A DNA stretch of 64,000 nt from Colwellia sp. BRX10-3 (GTDB lineage: Bacteria; Pseudomonadota; Gammaproteobacteria; Enterobacterales; Alteromonadaceae): NCBI RefSeq assembly GCF_014077505.1, contig NZ_JACGWA010000006.1, positions 1 to 64,000 on the forward strand, read 5' to 3'. The position numbers and the translations under genes were made by a program. The notes under the pieces are model-generated. The model made no database searches. It was not told where the DNA came from and saw only the letters and a program-made list of their open reading frames with translations. This document shows, one piece after another, positions 44,866-53,617 of this stretch. How positions within the stretch are numbered: position 1 is the first letter of the stretch; the number at the start of each line of letters is the position of its first letter.

Positions 44866-45834
44866 CTAATGCTCTGGCAGTGGAACATAACCAGCCTTCG
44901 TTGTCACCGCTTGACCTGCTGTAGAACGGGCATAATTAAGAAAGGACTGTACGGCTGGATCGGCATCTTGGCCTAGCGGGATATTGATAATCATACTGAG
45001 CCTGCGCGCGAGAGGATAACGTCCGCTTTGAATTGATTGAATCGAGGGAGTAACCGCTGTTTCCTCTACCTGTGGGGCGATCGCCAACGCACGGATACCA
45101 GCCAAGTCTCGCGCACTACTAGCGAAACCAATAGCAGCTGGGTTGTCGACCAAAGCCCACACCACGGATGCGGGACCAGCAAGCGCTTGGAAATTGGCAC
45201 TAAAATCGCCATCACACAGGGCAACGTGTTTGAATAACAGGTACGCGCCGTTGGCGACTGTCAACCCCAGAGCTGTAATATGCTTATTGCTCAATCCTCC
45301 TTTCACGCCCAATTGGTGCCAGCTGTGCAAGGGCTGCTCGGCACCACAACGCAGAGTGGCAGAGTAGATAGCGTCAAGCTGTGGCAGTGCTATTTGCTTT
45401 AGCGGGTTTAGTGAACTGACATATACCGCCACTCCGTCCATAGCCACCGGATAAACAGTGGGAGCATAGCCGAAGTGCTCCATAAATCGCGCATTCTCAT
45501 GCTGACTCAAAGGCATATCCGTAAGCGCGGAATTAGCGCTACCGTTGAGTAACGCTTCAACACCCACTGCACCGCCTGCATCCGCGATAGTGATCGAAAT
45601 ACGGGGGTTGCGAAGAGTAAAATCGTCGGCCCACAGACTAATTAGATTCGCTAGAGAAACAGAACCAGTGACCACGATATGTCCGCTTGGCGGTGGTTTT
45701 GATTCAGAAGCTGCATAACTCGGTGCTAGGAAAATGCAGAGCAGCGCTGGAAGTAGCACCAAAATCTGTGACCGTAACATACGCGCCGTCGAACGGCAGT
45801 AAGAATTAAATAACACAACAATGCTGTTGAACAT
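44866..45834 (-). CDS. PstS-like phosphate/oxyanion binding protein
   Basis: The 322-residue protein has a signal peptide (LLPALLCIFLAPSYAA) and a PstS-type fold: GHIVVTGSVSLANLISLWAD, ISITIADAGGAVGVEALLNG, VYPVAMDGVAVYVSSLNPL and SIQSGRYPLARRLSM. It is not accompanied by pstCAB, so it is an orphan; comparable orphans act in phosphate scavenging, matrix formation or sensing. Its higher G+C than the flanking genes suggests independent arrival. AGGAAA lies before ATG 45834, which almost abuts the coiled-coil gene. Confidence 0.75.
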   Translation of the reverse strand: MFNSIVVLFNSYCRSTARMLRSQILVLLPALLCIFLAPSYAASESKPPPSGHIVVTGSVSLANLISLWADDFTLRNPRISITIADAGGAVGVEALLNGSANSALTDMPLSQHENARFMEHFGYAPTVYPVAMDGVAVYVSSLNPLKQIALPQLDAIYSATLRCGAEQPLHSWHQLGVKGGLSNKHITALGLTVANGAYLLFKHVALCDGDFSANFQALAGPASVVWALVDNPAAIGFASSARDLAGIRALAIAPQVEETAVTPSIQSIQSGRYPLARRLSMIINIPLGQDADPAVQSFLNYARSTAGQAVTTKAGYVPLPEH

Positions 45835-45880
45835 AGTATTTTTCCTGCTAGGCTCTGGAGATTACCCGATGGGCATAGCT

Positions 45881-46168
45881 TTATTTTCTTCTGGAGGTGA
45901 CCGACTTAATACTATTGCCGATCGTGTCCCACGCATTATCAATACCTGCAGTGAGTTCTTCCCATGCGTCATCACTGGCGTCTTTAAGTTTGACAAGTTT
46001 ACTGTTAGCACTTTCTTGCATGGTACGTAGTTCTTCGATTTGTTTGTAGTACTCAAGTTGTGCTCCGGCTTGAGCTTTTTCTGCTTTTGCCTTGAGCTTA
46101 ACGATCTCTGCACTCAACTCATCCAATTGCACTTGCAGTTTTTTTTGGTAAGCTTCTTTCATGTTCAT
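45881..46168 (-). CDS. Coiled-coil stress protein, copy 2 (sll1863-like)
   Basis: This 95-residue paralogue of 25108-25395 has the same length, the same start (MNMKEAYQKKLQVQLDELSA) and the same LEYYKQIEELRTMQESANSK middle; the C-terminus differs (TIGNSIKSVTSRRK). The preserved upstream AAAGGAAAATAATAATG also resembles copy 1. It is not next to poxB here but lies downstream of two small charged genes and a STAS scar. Confidence 0.8.
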   Translation of the reverse strand: MNMKEAYQKKLQVQLDELSAEIVKLKAKAEKAQAGAQLEYYKQIEELRTMQESANSKLVKLKDASDDAWEELTAGIDNAWDTIGNSIKSVTSRRK

Positions 46169-46327
46169 TATTATTTTCCTTTCTTGGTTTATATTTAGAT
46201 TGAATGGCTAGTTTAAAACTTTAAAGGCATTTTCTGGCTCCTCACAAACTCAAGCTCTACTGCCTATTTACCGCCTAACTAACCGGTTACTGCCTTTGAA
46301 AATAAGGTTTGTTAACGTTGAGAAATC

Positions 46328-46516
46328 TTAGTTGGTTATCCAAATTTCGGCTTTAGCATATTGCTTGTTACTAAACACCTTTAGTTGGCATGGAATAGCA
46401 AATTTAAAAACATCACTTGCTGATTTAATCCACGTTTTATCAGTAACAATCGCTATCTAATTCCAAGACTTATAGTGATCTATAGCCAACTTTGCGTCGT
46501 CCCATGATATTTCCTC
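46328..46516 (-). pseudogene. SpoIIAA/STAS-like gene remnant with internal stop
   Basis: The minus frame reads EEISWDDAKLAIDHYKSWN, then TAG (46457-46459), then IAIVTDKTWIKSASDVFKFA and QLKVFSNKQYAKAEIWITN to TAA at 46328. WDDAK...IAIVxDKxW...AEIWI is the pattern of SpoIIAA-like (DUF3478) proteins. Another stop and missing N-terminus upstream show it is dead. Confidence 0.6.
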
Positions 46517-46649
46517 ATTAAAGGATTAAGAAGTTCTGTTCAATAGCAAACATTAGGTAATGGGATCGATTGATAATTCCTGATAAAATAATAGGAGTAA
46601 ATATGGATAGGTACCGGATAAGATGCATAAACCTATATTTTATAAATTG

Positions 46650-46790
46650 CTACTTTTGGGCATTAATATCAGATTGCTGATCTTGATATTTCTGACCTAA
46701 GTAAATGATATCAGGATGAGCTTTTTTAGCGGCTTTAGCTTTAACTGATTTTTTGTCACTAGGCTTTTGATCTTGCGTTAATTTTTTCAT
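46650..46790 (-). CDS. Small basic protein (46 aa)
   Basis: The ATG at 46790 is preceded by GGGAGTAACTA, a fair ribosome site. The peptide is lysine-rich (MKKLTQDQKPSDKKSVKAKA) with the tail DIIYLGQKYQDQQSDINA. It shares with the next small gene upstream the phrase SDKKSV/IDKKSV, so the two may be related. No family is recognised. It lies in a run of same-strand genes behind operator site 3. Confidence 0.55.
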   Translation of the reverse strand: MKKLTQDQKPSDKKSVKAKAAKKAHPDIIYLGQKYQDQQSDINAQK

Positions 46791-46824
46791 TAGTTACTCC
46801 CAAAGTTCTGTATGTTTAGGTGTT

Positions 46825-46962
46825 TTAATAATGTCTTTTTAGGTTTATTAACCGATTATTGAAATTGTGGTTTTGCCCTATAGAAATAGTTTCTACTTCA
46901 ACAGACTTTTGTTCACTGGGATTCTGTATAACAGATTTTTTATCAATATTTGACGTTTTCAT
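46825..46962 (-). CDS. Small polar protein (45 aa)
   Basis: The ATG at 46962 follows GAGGTAACT. The sequence begins MKTSNIDKKSVIQNPSEQKS and ends in FNNRLINLKRHY. It is the first gene behind operator site 3 (79 bp upstream), which supports it being real. Function is unknown. Confidence 0.55.
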   Translation of the reverse strand: MKTSNIDKKSVIQNPSEQKSVEVETISIGQNHNFNNRLINLKRHY

Positions 46963-47040
46963 AGTTACCTCTACATTCTCGCCAATTACGCCACTGTAAA
47001 AGGCTAAGAAGTAAAGTGTAAGTCAAACTAGCTTAGGTAT

Positions 47041-47056
47041 CTGTGCGATAGTGCAC
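47041..47056 (-). promoter_or_regulatory. Crp-type operator (site 3)
   Basis: CTGTGCG-ATAG-TGCAC shares the left arm and centre with site 1. It is 79 bp from the start of the 45-aa gene at 46962. Confidence 0.6.
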
Positions 47057-47141
47057 TTTATATGATGAAAATTTAGAATAAGGGTTGGCGAAGTTTACAT
47101 AAAAGATTGTAAATAGGCTCCGCACGTTGCAGCAGGCTAAC

Positions 47142-47852
47142 TTATTCTATGGCAGAAATTTCTTCTAACCTATCTGTTTCTTGTTTAACCACTTCATAGC
47201 ACTCACAACACAGGGTTTCAAGTTTACTTCTGTCTGTCACGGTTATATGGCCGCGCTTGTAGGTAATAACCCCTTCCTTTTGTAATTTTCCCGCAGCTTC
47301 GGTAACGCCTTCTCTTCTAACGCCTAGCATATTTGCGATCAACTCTTGGGTCATCGTTAGGTTATTGGTTCTTAGGCGATCTAGGGAGAGTAGTAACCAG
47401 CGACAAAGTTGTTGGTCAATGGAGTGATGGCGATTACATACAGCAGTTTGTGCCATTTGCGCAATTAATGTTTGAGTGTAACGTAACAGCAACATACGAA
47501 TTGTAACGTCATTATGAAATTCTTTACGCATTAGTGAAGCTGGCATGTGATACGCGTAGCCTGCACTTTGCACAACTGCCCTGTTAGGCGTACTTTCCCC
47601 GCCCATAAAAACAGCAATACCAACAACGCCTTCATTACCAACAACCGATATCTCAGCTGATGAACCATTTTCGGTAACATAAAGGAGAGAAACAATGCTA
47701 TCTATAGGGAAATATACACAAGTAAGATTTTCCCCAGATTCATATATCACTTTCCCTAGAGGCAACTTAACAAGTTTGAGCTGAGGGAATATTGTATTTT
47801 TATTTGCTTCAGGCAACAATTTTAATAATTTGTTATCGGCGGGACTATTCAT
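47142..47852 (-). CDS. Crp/Fnr family transcriptional regulator 1
   Basis: The 236-residue protein starts at ATG 47852 with AAGGAG (not 47870). It has a cyclic-nucleotide-binding-like beta-roll (GKVIYESGENLTCVYFPIDS, GNEGVVGIAVFMGG), a dimer helix, and a helix-turn-helix (MTQELIANMLGVRREGVTEA). The C-terminus has a CCEC cluster. The roll lacks the PFGExxLL motif of cAMP-binding Crp, so the ligand is unknown. It is the likely partner of the island's TGTG-N8-CACA sites. Confidence 0.85.
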   Translation of the reverse strand: MNSPADNKLLKLLPEANKNTIFPQLKLVKLPLGKVIYESGENLTCVYFPIDSIVSLLYVTENGSSAEISVVGNEGVVGIAVFMGGESTPNRAVVQSAGYAYHMPASLMRKEFHNDVTIRMLLLRYTQTLIAQMAQTAVCNRHHSIDQQLCRWLLLSLDRLRTNNLTMTQELIANMLGVRREGVTEAAGKLQKEGVITYKRGHITVTDRSKLETLCCECYEVVKQETDRLEEISAIE

Positions 47853-48678
47853 TTTTCTCCTTAAAATCATTTTTCCTTAAACTAAAAATTCTGCTTTACT
47901 CTTATTTTTTAGCTCAAATGTAGCGAACACGAGATAAATCTCGCAACTTCATAATATATCCTTCCTCCATTAATATTTTTGCTTTACGTTAAATGTGAAC
48001 AGATGAGAATAGTTTTCTCTTACTTGGATCAATGCTTGTGACTTTATTTCTATTCATCATAAACGTTGTTACTACGCTTTCGGCCAGTAAGGATTGTTCG
48101 TGTTGTTATCAGCTTCACCCTTAAGTGGGTAATTTGGTAGCCGATTATCGTTACCTACACGATTTATATGAGAAGTTGTTTGGATTAGTACCTATGGACA
48201 AAAGACTAGCATAACAAAATAGCAAATATCATTATGTCGGCTAGCTAACATAGGTGAAAGAATATCCATCATGCGCGCAATTCAGTGGTTTGCCAAGAGA
48301 TATAACTAACTTTTCATTATAACGAACCGATATTGTTACTTTCGCAACTTACCGGCTTGTGATACACGTTTTATATAGTTATCTCACTCAAATTTTTCCC
48401 TCACGTTAGCACTTCAATATAAGAGCTGTTCTAATCACTCAATATTAAATAATCCTTCTCGAACAGACTAAATACCACTCGTAAGTGGATCTGATAGTGG
48501 AAAGCAAAATCGTGAATGAATGATAGTTGACATAGTTGTCCCTAATGATTTAGTGATTGTTAATTGAGAACGATATTTTGGATGAGATAAAATTTAGAGA
48601 AGTTACTATTCCTAGATAGTACTTGCTAAATTATTCATTTGAGGTGGTATGGCAATATATTTTTGTCAACATTCATAT
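47853..48678. other. Gene-free region between the two regulators
   Basis: About 825 bp of AT-rich sequence with no open frame of note. It has a small palindrome CGAGAT-aa-ATCTCG around 47931-47944 in the regulator-1 promoter region. No copy of the CTGTGCG motif was seen here. It may hold decayed genes that I cannot identify. Confidence 0.4.
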
Positions 48679-49395
48679 CTATTTAGAAATTACTAATGTC
48701 TTTTGATAAGCATTAACAGACGAAAAATAGCATTGACAGGATGAATTTTCGAGGCCATATCTAGACAAGATATTAATTTGTCCGCGGTTATAGCTTATAA
48801 TGCCTTGACGTTGTAAACAACCTGCCGCAATAGTGACAGCGCTACGGCGTACACCCAATATTTTCGCTAAAAACTGATGTGTTAGCTGAAGATGTTCAGA
48901 ATTAGTACGATCCTGTGTCATTAATAACCATCGAGCAAGCCGTTGTTTGACTTCATGAAAATTATTGCATGCGCCAGTTTGAGCAAGTTGTTGTATCAAG
49001 ACATAGAGATAATTGTGTATCAATTTACTTATCACTAGATTATTTTTTACTTGGTGGTGGAACATTGTTGCATCCATTCGCAACGCACTCCCTGAGCCTT
49101 GGACTATCGACTTCATTGGTGCCTTTGGATTTCCAAGAGCAAGCGTGGCACCTAGCATGCCCTCATTCCCAATTAACCCCATCTCTAAGGACTGTTTCTC
49201 ACCAACTTCTACAAATGATGAGATAAAGCTAGTTAGTGGAAAATAAACATATTTTATGACTTCATCAGCAATATTAAGTGTTTCGCCAAACACTAGCTCT
49301 ACAGGCGTGCAAACGTCAAGAAATAACTGGCGCTCTTGTATAGGTAAATAGTTTAATAAATGATTATTTACCGGTGAGGTGCAAGTTGCAGTCAC
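48679..49395 (-). CDS. Crp/Fnr family transcriptional regulator 2
   Basis: The 238-residue protein is best started at GTG 49395, seven bases after GGAG; the longer frame to 49452 has no such site. The fold is the same as regulator 1: VYFPLTSFISSFVEV, GLIGNEGMLGATLALG and the helix-turn-helix LTHQFLAKILGVRRSAVTIA, with CQC near the end. The shared GVRR-x2-VT-x-AA recognition helix suggests both bind similar DNA. Operator site 4 lies 79 bp upstream, so autoregulation is likely. Confidence 0.83.
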   Translation of the reverse strand: MTATCTSPVNNHLLNYLPIQERQLFLDVCTPVELVFGETLNIADEVIKYVYFPLTSFISSFVEVGEKQSLEMGLIGNEGMLGATLALGNPKAPMKSIVQGSGSALRMDATMFHHQVKNNLVISKLIHNYLYVLIQQLAQTGACNNFHEVKQRLARWLLMTQDRTNSEHLQLTHQFLAKILGVRRSAVTIAAGCLQRQGIISYNRGQINILSRYGLENSSCQCYFSSVNAYQKTLVISK

Positions 49396-49473
49396 TAGAA
49401 TCTCCAATGAATAAGTCCATAAATCAAGGAACGTAATCGTTATTGATAACATGGGCTAATATTGGTTTTTCGT

Positions 49474-49489
49474 CTGTGCGTTATACCAC
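49474..49489 (-). promoter_or_regulatory. Crp-type operator upstream of regulator 2 (site 4)
   Basis: CTGTGCG-TTAT-ACCAC keeps the left arm, the central TA and the right CAC. It is 79 bp from the GTG start, the same distance as site 3 from its gene, which also supports that start. Confidence 0.6.
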
Positions 49490-49725
49490 TAAGTATGTAA
49501 ATCGTTAATATTGAAATGTATTTCATTTAAGGTTATCAAGAAGTCTTTAACAAAACATCAGCTTCATTTTAAATTCACGAATTTTTTAAAGTGAGACGTT
49601 ATGGGCAGAAAGTGCCACAAAGAAGACCTAATTTAGTCGTGAATTTACCACAACAAATAGTCAGCGCTGCCACTTGAGTCCAAATAGTGAATGCAACGCT
49701 ATCCTTATTACAAAGGAGTGTAGCT

Positions 49726-49877
49726 ATGAAAAAAGATCTCGTAATACTTATACTGTCCATCAAAAATCAGTAACGTGGGAACGATACAAGCAAGGTTGCA
49801 CGCCAACTGATATCGCTAGAATGTTAAAATGGCACACTCTGAACTTAGATCAGTCTATACATTGGTTTTCTAGTTAA
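49726..49877 (+). pseudogene. Possible frameshifted small gene
   Basis: A strong AAAGGAG is followed by ATG 49726, but that frame ends after 15 codons (MKKDLVILILSIKNQ). One base over, an open frame runs to 49877 with the helix-turn-helix-like SVTWERYKQGCTPTDIARML. A single base change would join them. Low confidence. The rest of 49396-49930 holds only site 4. Confidence 0.3.
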
Positions 49878-50000
49878 TAGTAAACATGACATTCAAGAGT
49901 AATTCCCTTATTTGACACAACGTTTGTAAGTTTGATAGCGTGGACGAGTCAAGGAGAGGCTTATACCTCTCCTGTTATTTTGAACCGTAAAGGAGAAATC

Positions 50001-50567
50001 ATGACTAAAAGTAATCAGCACAAAGCAGCTAAATTCACGGTACCTGGCATGGACGAAACGACGGCAAACCGTGTTATATCTACTTTAGACAATCGTATGG
50101 TAGCACTGCTCGATTTGGCCCTCACACTCAAGCACGTTCACTGGAACGTTGTTGGCCCCAATTTTATCAGTGTTCACGAAATGCTAGATCCTCAGGTAGA
50201 CGCTGTACGAGACATGACTGACACTATTGCAGAGCGAATAGCTACTTTGGGTGGAACCCCATTAGGCACACCGCAATCTATTACTGATCGTCGCACCTGG
50301 GATGATTATTCGTTAGGTAAAGCATTGGTTATGGAGCATCTGGGTGCCCTTGATTTAGTCTACAACGGGGTGAATAGCGATCATCGCAAAGCAGTGATTG
50401 AAATGGGAGAGCTAGATCCTGTATCGGAAGACATGCTCATTGGTCAGTTAATTGATATGGAGCAGTTCCAATGGTTTATTCGTGCGCATCTTGAATCTTC
50501 TGACGGTGATTTAGTCACAGCCAACAACCACACCGAGTCGGGTGCAGCGAAATCTGCACGTTCTTAA
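50001..50567 (+). CDS. dps: Dps family DNA-binding ferritin-like protein
   Basis: The 188-residue protein starts at ATG 50001 behind AAAGGAG. The Dps ferroxidase motif is LKHVHWNVVGPNFISVHEML (about 46-65), followed by VDAVRDMTDTIAERIATLGG. Dps forms a 12-mer that stores iron, removes peroxide and coats DNA. The N-terminal tail (TKSNQHKAAKF) is basic, fitting DNA binding. A partial match to the island motif (GTTTGATAGCG at 49930-49940) lies about 60 bp upstream. It is the only plus-strand cargo gene of this part. Confidence 0.92.
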   Translation: MTKSNQHKAAKFTVPGMDETTANRVISTLDNRMVALLDLALTLKHVHWNVVGPNFISVHEMLDPQVDAVRDMTDTIAERIATLGGTPLGTPQSITDRRTWDDYSLGKALVMEHLGALDLVYNGVNSDHRKAVIEMGELDPVSEDMLIGQLIDMEQFQWFIRAHLESSDGDLVTANNHTESGAAKSARS

Positions 50568-50687
50568 ACCGATCTGATTATATTTATTTTCGATGGCGCC
50601 TTTGGCGTCGTCAAATTCCTCGACATATATTTCAATACGGTATCAAATTCCACGAATTCATCCGAAGCTTAAATAATTTAGCTATAG

Positions 50688-52229
50688 CTAAGATTTGCTA
50701 TTTTCTGACTCGTCATCGGCGTTCTTTGCCTCAGTGTCTTCAACTTCGACTTTTGGTGTACCATCAGAATTAAATTCGGCTATCGCTTCACCAGAGGATT
50801 TCCAGCCTTCTCTTTCTTCATCAGTTGCTTTGGGCGAGAATAACCCGGTAAAAGCATAGAAAATTCCAATTAGGGGAGCAGTCCAGCAGGCAAAAGCAAG
50901 TGGTATGTACAAAAGGTTTTCTACATTACCATCGGCAATACCAAGTCCGAGAGCTGCAATTACAAATGCGCCACCCGCATTCCATGGAATTAGCGGAGAC
51001 ATTAATGTTCCGCCTTCTTCAATTCCGCGTGATAAATTCAAAGTTGAATAACCCATACCACGATAAACCGGTGAGTACATTCTTCCCGGTAAAGCAATAG
51101 ATAAGTAGGGATCACCGGCGACTAGGTTAGTTGCAAACGCGGTTCCAATAGCGGCGGTTTGAATGCCAGCAAAACTAGTGACTTTACTCTTAATCGCATT
51201 AATAATCGATTTCAAACAACCTGTTTTCTCTAGCGCTCCGCCAAAGCCCAACGCAATCAATATTAAGGAAATTGTCCACATCATGGATTGAATGCCACCT
51301 CGATTTAACAGGCTGTCAATCTCTCCAATACCGGTGTTTATTGAATAGCCATTGTTCGCAAAATCAAAAATTGATTGTAAACTCTGTCCCTGAGCAATCA
51401 TTGCTGTTGCCCCACCCGCTACAACGCCGGCGAATAGTGATGGCATGGGAGGATATTTCTTTATAGCTAAGCCCATCACAATCAAAGCTGGCAATAATAC
51501 CCATCCTGAAATATAAAAGTTTTCATCTAAGGCACTAGTGATACCGCTAATTTTTTCAAATGAAATGCTTTGGGTGTCGATGACGAAAAATCCAACTAGC
51601 AAATATATAATAAGTGCGATCAGCATAGCTGGGATGGTAGTTGCCATCATATTCTTTATATGAGAAAAAACGTCGGTGCCGGTAACCGCAGGGGCTAAAT
51701 TAGTGGTGTCGGAAAGTGGTGAAATTTTATCACCAAAAAATGCTCCTGAAACTACAGCGCCAGCAGTCCAATATGCAGGGATATCGAAGCCTTCTCCAAT
51801 TCCCATTAAGGCCAAACCAACAGTACCTACACTCGCCCAGCTAGTGCCAAGAGCAAGGGAAACTATGGCGCAAATTACCATACCAGCAGCTAGGAATAGT
51901 TCAGGCGAAAGTACTTTTAAGCCGAAATAGATAATACTTGGTACCGTACCGCTGGCAATCCAAACTCCAATGATCATCCCAACCGTTATTAAAACCGATA
52001 CCGAAGGTAAAGCGACGTGAATAACGTGAAAAATGCCTTTCTCTATACCCTTCCATTTCAGTCCTAGCTTAATTCCAACAATACTCGTAATGGCTAAGCC
52101 AATGGCAAGGGGAATGTGAGGCTCGAAAATGCCAAAGTAAAATATTTGTGTCCCAAGAATAAGTAGAGTTAACACGACGGGCGTCAAGGCAAGTAATAAA
52201 CCCGGATTTGCACTTTCTGTCCGTTTCAT
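50688..52229 (-). CDS. nhaC: Na+/H+ antiporter, NhaC family
   Basis: The 513-residue protein has about 12 membrane helices. The NhaC blocks are GTSWASVGTVGLALMGIGEG and VSGAFFGDKISPLSDTTNLA, with a second half carrying AIGTAFATNLVAGDPYLSIA and RGIEEGGTLMSPLIPWNAGG. It exchanges sodium for protons, or sometimes organic anions (malate/lactate forms). The C-terminus is an acidic tail (VEVEDTEAKNADDESEN). It forms a single-gene unit. Confidence 0.9.
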   Translation of the reverse strand: MKRTESANPGLLLALTPVVLTLLILGTQIFYFGIFEPHIPLAIGLAITSIVGIKLGLKWKGIEKGIFHVIHVALPSVSVLITVGMIIGVWIASGTVPSIIYFGLKVLSPELFLAAGMVICAIVSLALGTSWASVGTVGLALMGIGEGFDIPAYWTAGAVVSGAFFGDKISPLSDTTNLAPAVTGTDVFSHIKNMMATTIPAMLIALIIYLLVGFFVIDTQSISFEKISGITSALDENFYISGWVLLPALIVMGLAIKKYPPMPSLFAGVVAGGATAMIAQGQSLQSIFDFANNGYSINTGIGEIDSLLNRGGIQSMMWTISLILIALGFGGALEKTGCLKSIINAIKSKVTSFAGIQTAAIGTAFATNLVAGDPYLSIALPGRMYSPVYRGMGYSTLNLSRGIEEGGTLMSPLIPWNAGGAFVIAALGLGIADGNVENLLYIPLAFACWTAPLIGIFYAFTGLFSPKATDEEREGWKSSGEAIAEFNSDGTPKVEVEDTEAKNADDESENSKS

Positions 52230-52367
52230 TTAAATACCTCATGTTTTTTATTCATAAATTAGGTGACGAATAGTCATCGTGATTGGTAAAACAATAGGCC
52301 AACTTAACTTGTTACGGCTTTGAGAAAATCACTACATCGTCGACCATTAAGGATGACAAAGGTAGTG

Positions 52368-52823
52368 TCACACATCATTCATCCTTTGGAGGCCATGCAT
52401 TATTTGCCGATTTTTTTGATGTAAATTATTGATCAAATCCTGAATATACTCTTTACTATAATTGTTGATTATCAATGGTAAAATGGATCTTAGCCACATT
52501 TCTATTTTCTCATTTATCTCTAACATTACAGCGATTATTTTTTCACTGTTTGCATTAGGAGCTAATGCTAGTTTTTCTATATAAACTAATAACTGCTCGT
52601 CAATATCATCATCAAACCACATTTCAAATATTTTAATAGGCGCCTCTATCAATGAGGTCATTAAATATTGGTTTCTGACTTTTTGCTTGTCTGTTAAATA
52701 ATGTAAAAACATCCTAGCGCGTTCTTGCTCTGTCACTTTAAGACTTCTCTCATAAAACGCTAGCGTTGCGGTATTCAATGTTATTAGGTGTTCAAATACT
52801 TCACTTAATTGGTGATAACGCAT
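52368..52823 (-). CDS. Hypothetical helical protein
   Basis: The 151-residue protein starts at ATG 52823 with AAGGAAA. It is all helical (MRYHQLSEVFEHLITLNTAT, YLTDKQKVRNQYLMTSLIEA), perhaps a four-helix bundle of the rubrerythrin/ferritin-like sort, but no clear iron-ligand set is visible. It is transcribed with the glycine-rich stress gene upstream. Function unknown. Confidence 0.6.
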   Translation of the reverse strand: MRYHQLSEVFEHLITLNTATLAFYERSLKVTEQERARMFLHYLTDKQKVRNQYLMTSLIEAPIKIFEMWFDDDIDEQLLVYIEKLALAPNANSEKIIAVMLEINEKIEMWLRSILPLIINNYSKEYIQDLINNLHQKNRQIMHGLQRMNDV

Positions 52824-52950
52824 AACTTTCCTTTCTATTCTGAATTGTCTGAGCCTAGAGCATGTCGCCAACTTTGGTAACTGCATAGGGAGTATTGAAG
52901 GGGCGGTCGAGAGTGAAAGCCAAAATTGTCACTTCCTGTTCTGACACCAA

Positions 52951-53463
52951 TTAAGCCATATCTACATCTTTGTAATCACCAATGGAACCTTTAATAATTT
53001 TTTGTGCTATATCGGTTTCGTCTTGCGTAAGCGTTTTTGCGACAATCACAACTTGCCCACTGGTAATGGCATCTTCAATTAAAGCAGATAGTGACTTTGC
53101 ATTTTCCGCCGCACCTATCGTCGCCCCCACCAAACCGCCAATACTTGCACCCCAGCCGAGTAATACGAGTGGTGCAATCAAAGGGCTTGCTACAAATAAA
53201 GTGACATTCGCGGCAATAAGACCGACTTGAGCCAATGCACCTATTCCTGTTCCTGCCACTGTACCAATGGTGCCATCTACCAAGATTTCTTTTAAAACTT
53301 GATTGCTACTTTCTACCGGTTCATGCACCGGTGCTGTTGTGAGTTCACTGTAAGTTTGCACGCGTTCGCGCGGCAGACCTTGAGCAGCAAGTTTTTCCAA
53401 CACATCATTGGTCTCTTTGCTGTGCTCAAAAAAACCTGTTACATAATGCACGTAATCATTCAT
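52951..53463 (-). CDS. General-stress-like protein with glycine-rich hydrophobic core
   Basis: The 170-residue protein has an N-terminal ferredoxin-like part (YVHYVTGFFEHSKETNDVLE). Two hydrophobic glycine-zipper segments follow (LVDGTIGTVAGTGIGALAQV; LVLLGWGASIGGLVGATIGA), and a closing domain (ALIEDAITSGQVVIVAKTLT). The layout resembles the general-stress-17M/DUF1269 type. Operator site 5 is 99 bp upstream, making it a candidate regulon member. GGAGAAAAATC lies before the ATG. Confidence 0.75.
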   Translation of the reverse strand: MNDYVHYVTGFFEHSKETNDVLEKLAAQGLPRERVQTYSELTTAPVHEPVESSNQVLKEILVDGTIGTVAGTGIGALAQVGLIAANVTLFVASPLIAPLVLLGWGASIGGLVGATIGAAENAKSLSALIEDAITSGQVVIVAKTLTQDETDIAQKIIKGSIGDYKDVDMA

Positions 53464-53561
53464 GATTTTTCTCCTATAGTTAGACCAACAGCCCCTAATG
53501 TATTAATCACTATTATTGATTACTAAGTTAGTATTAGCATAGCTAGTTTTAATACTGTCAT

Positions 53562-53577
53562 CTGTGCGCTATCGAAC
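53562..53577 (-). promoter_or_regulatory. Crp-type operator (site 5)
   Basis: CTGTGCG-CTAT-CGAAC has the left arm and central TA; the right arm is AAC instead of CAC. It is 99 bp from the start of the gene at 53463. Confidence 0.55.
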
Positions 53578-53617
53578 TGATAATGAGCCGATAATAACGA
53601 TCACCCTAATGAGATGG

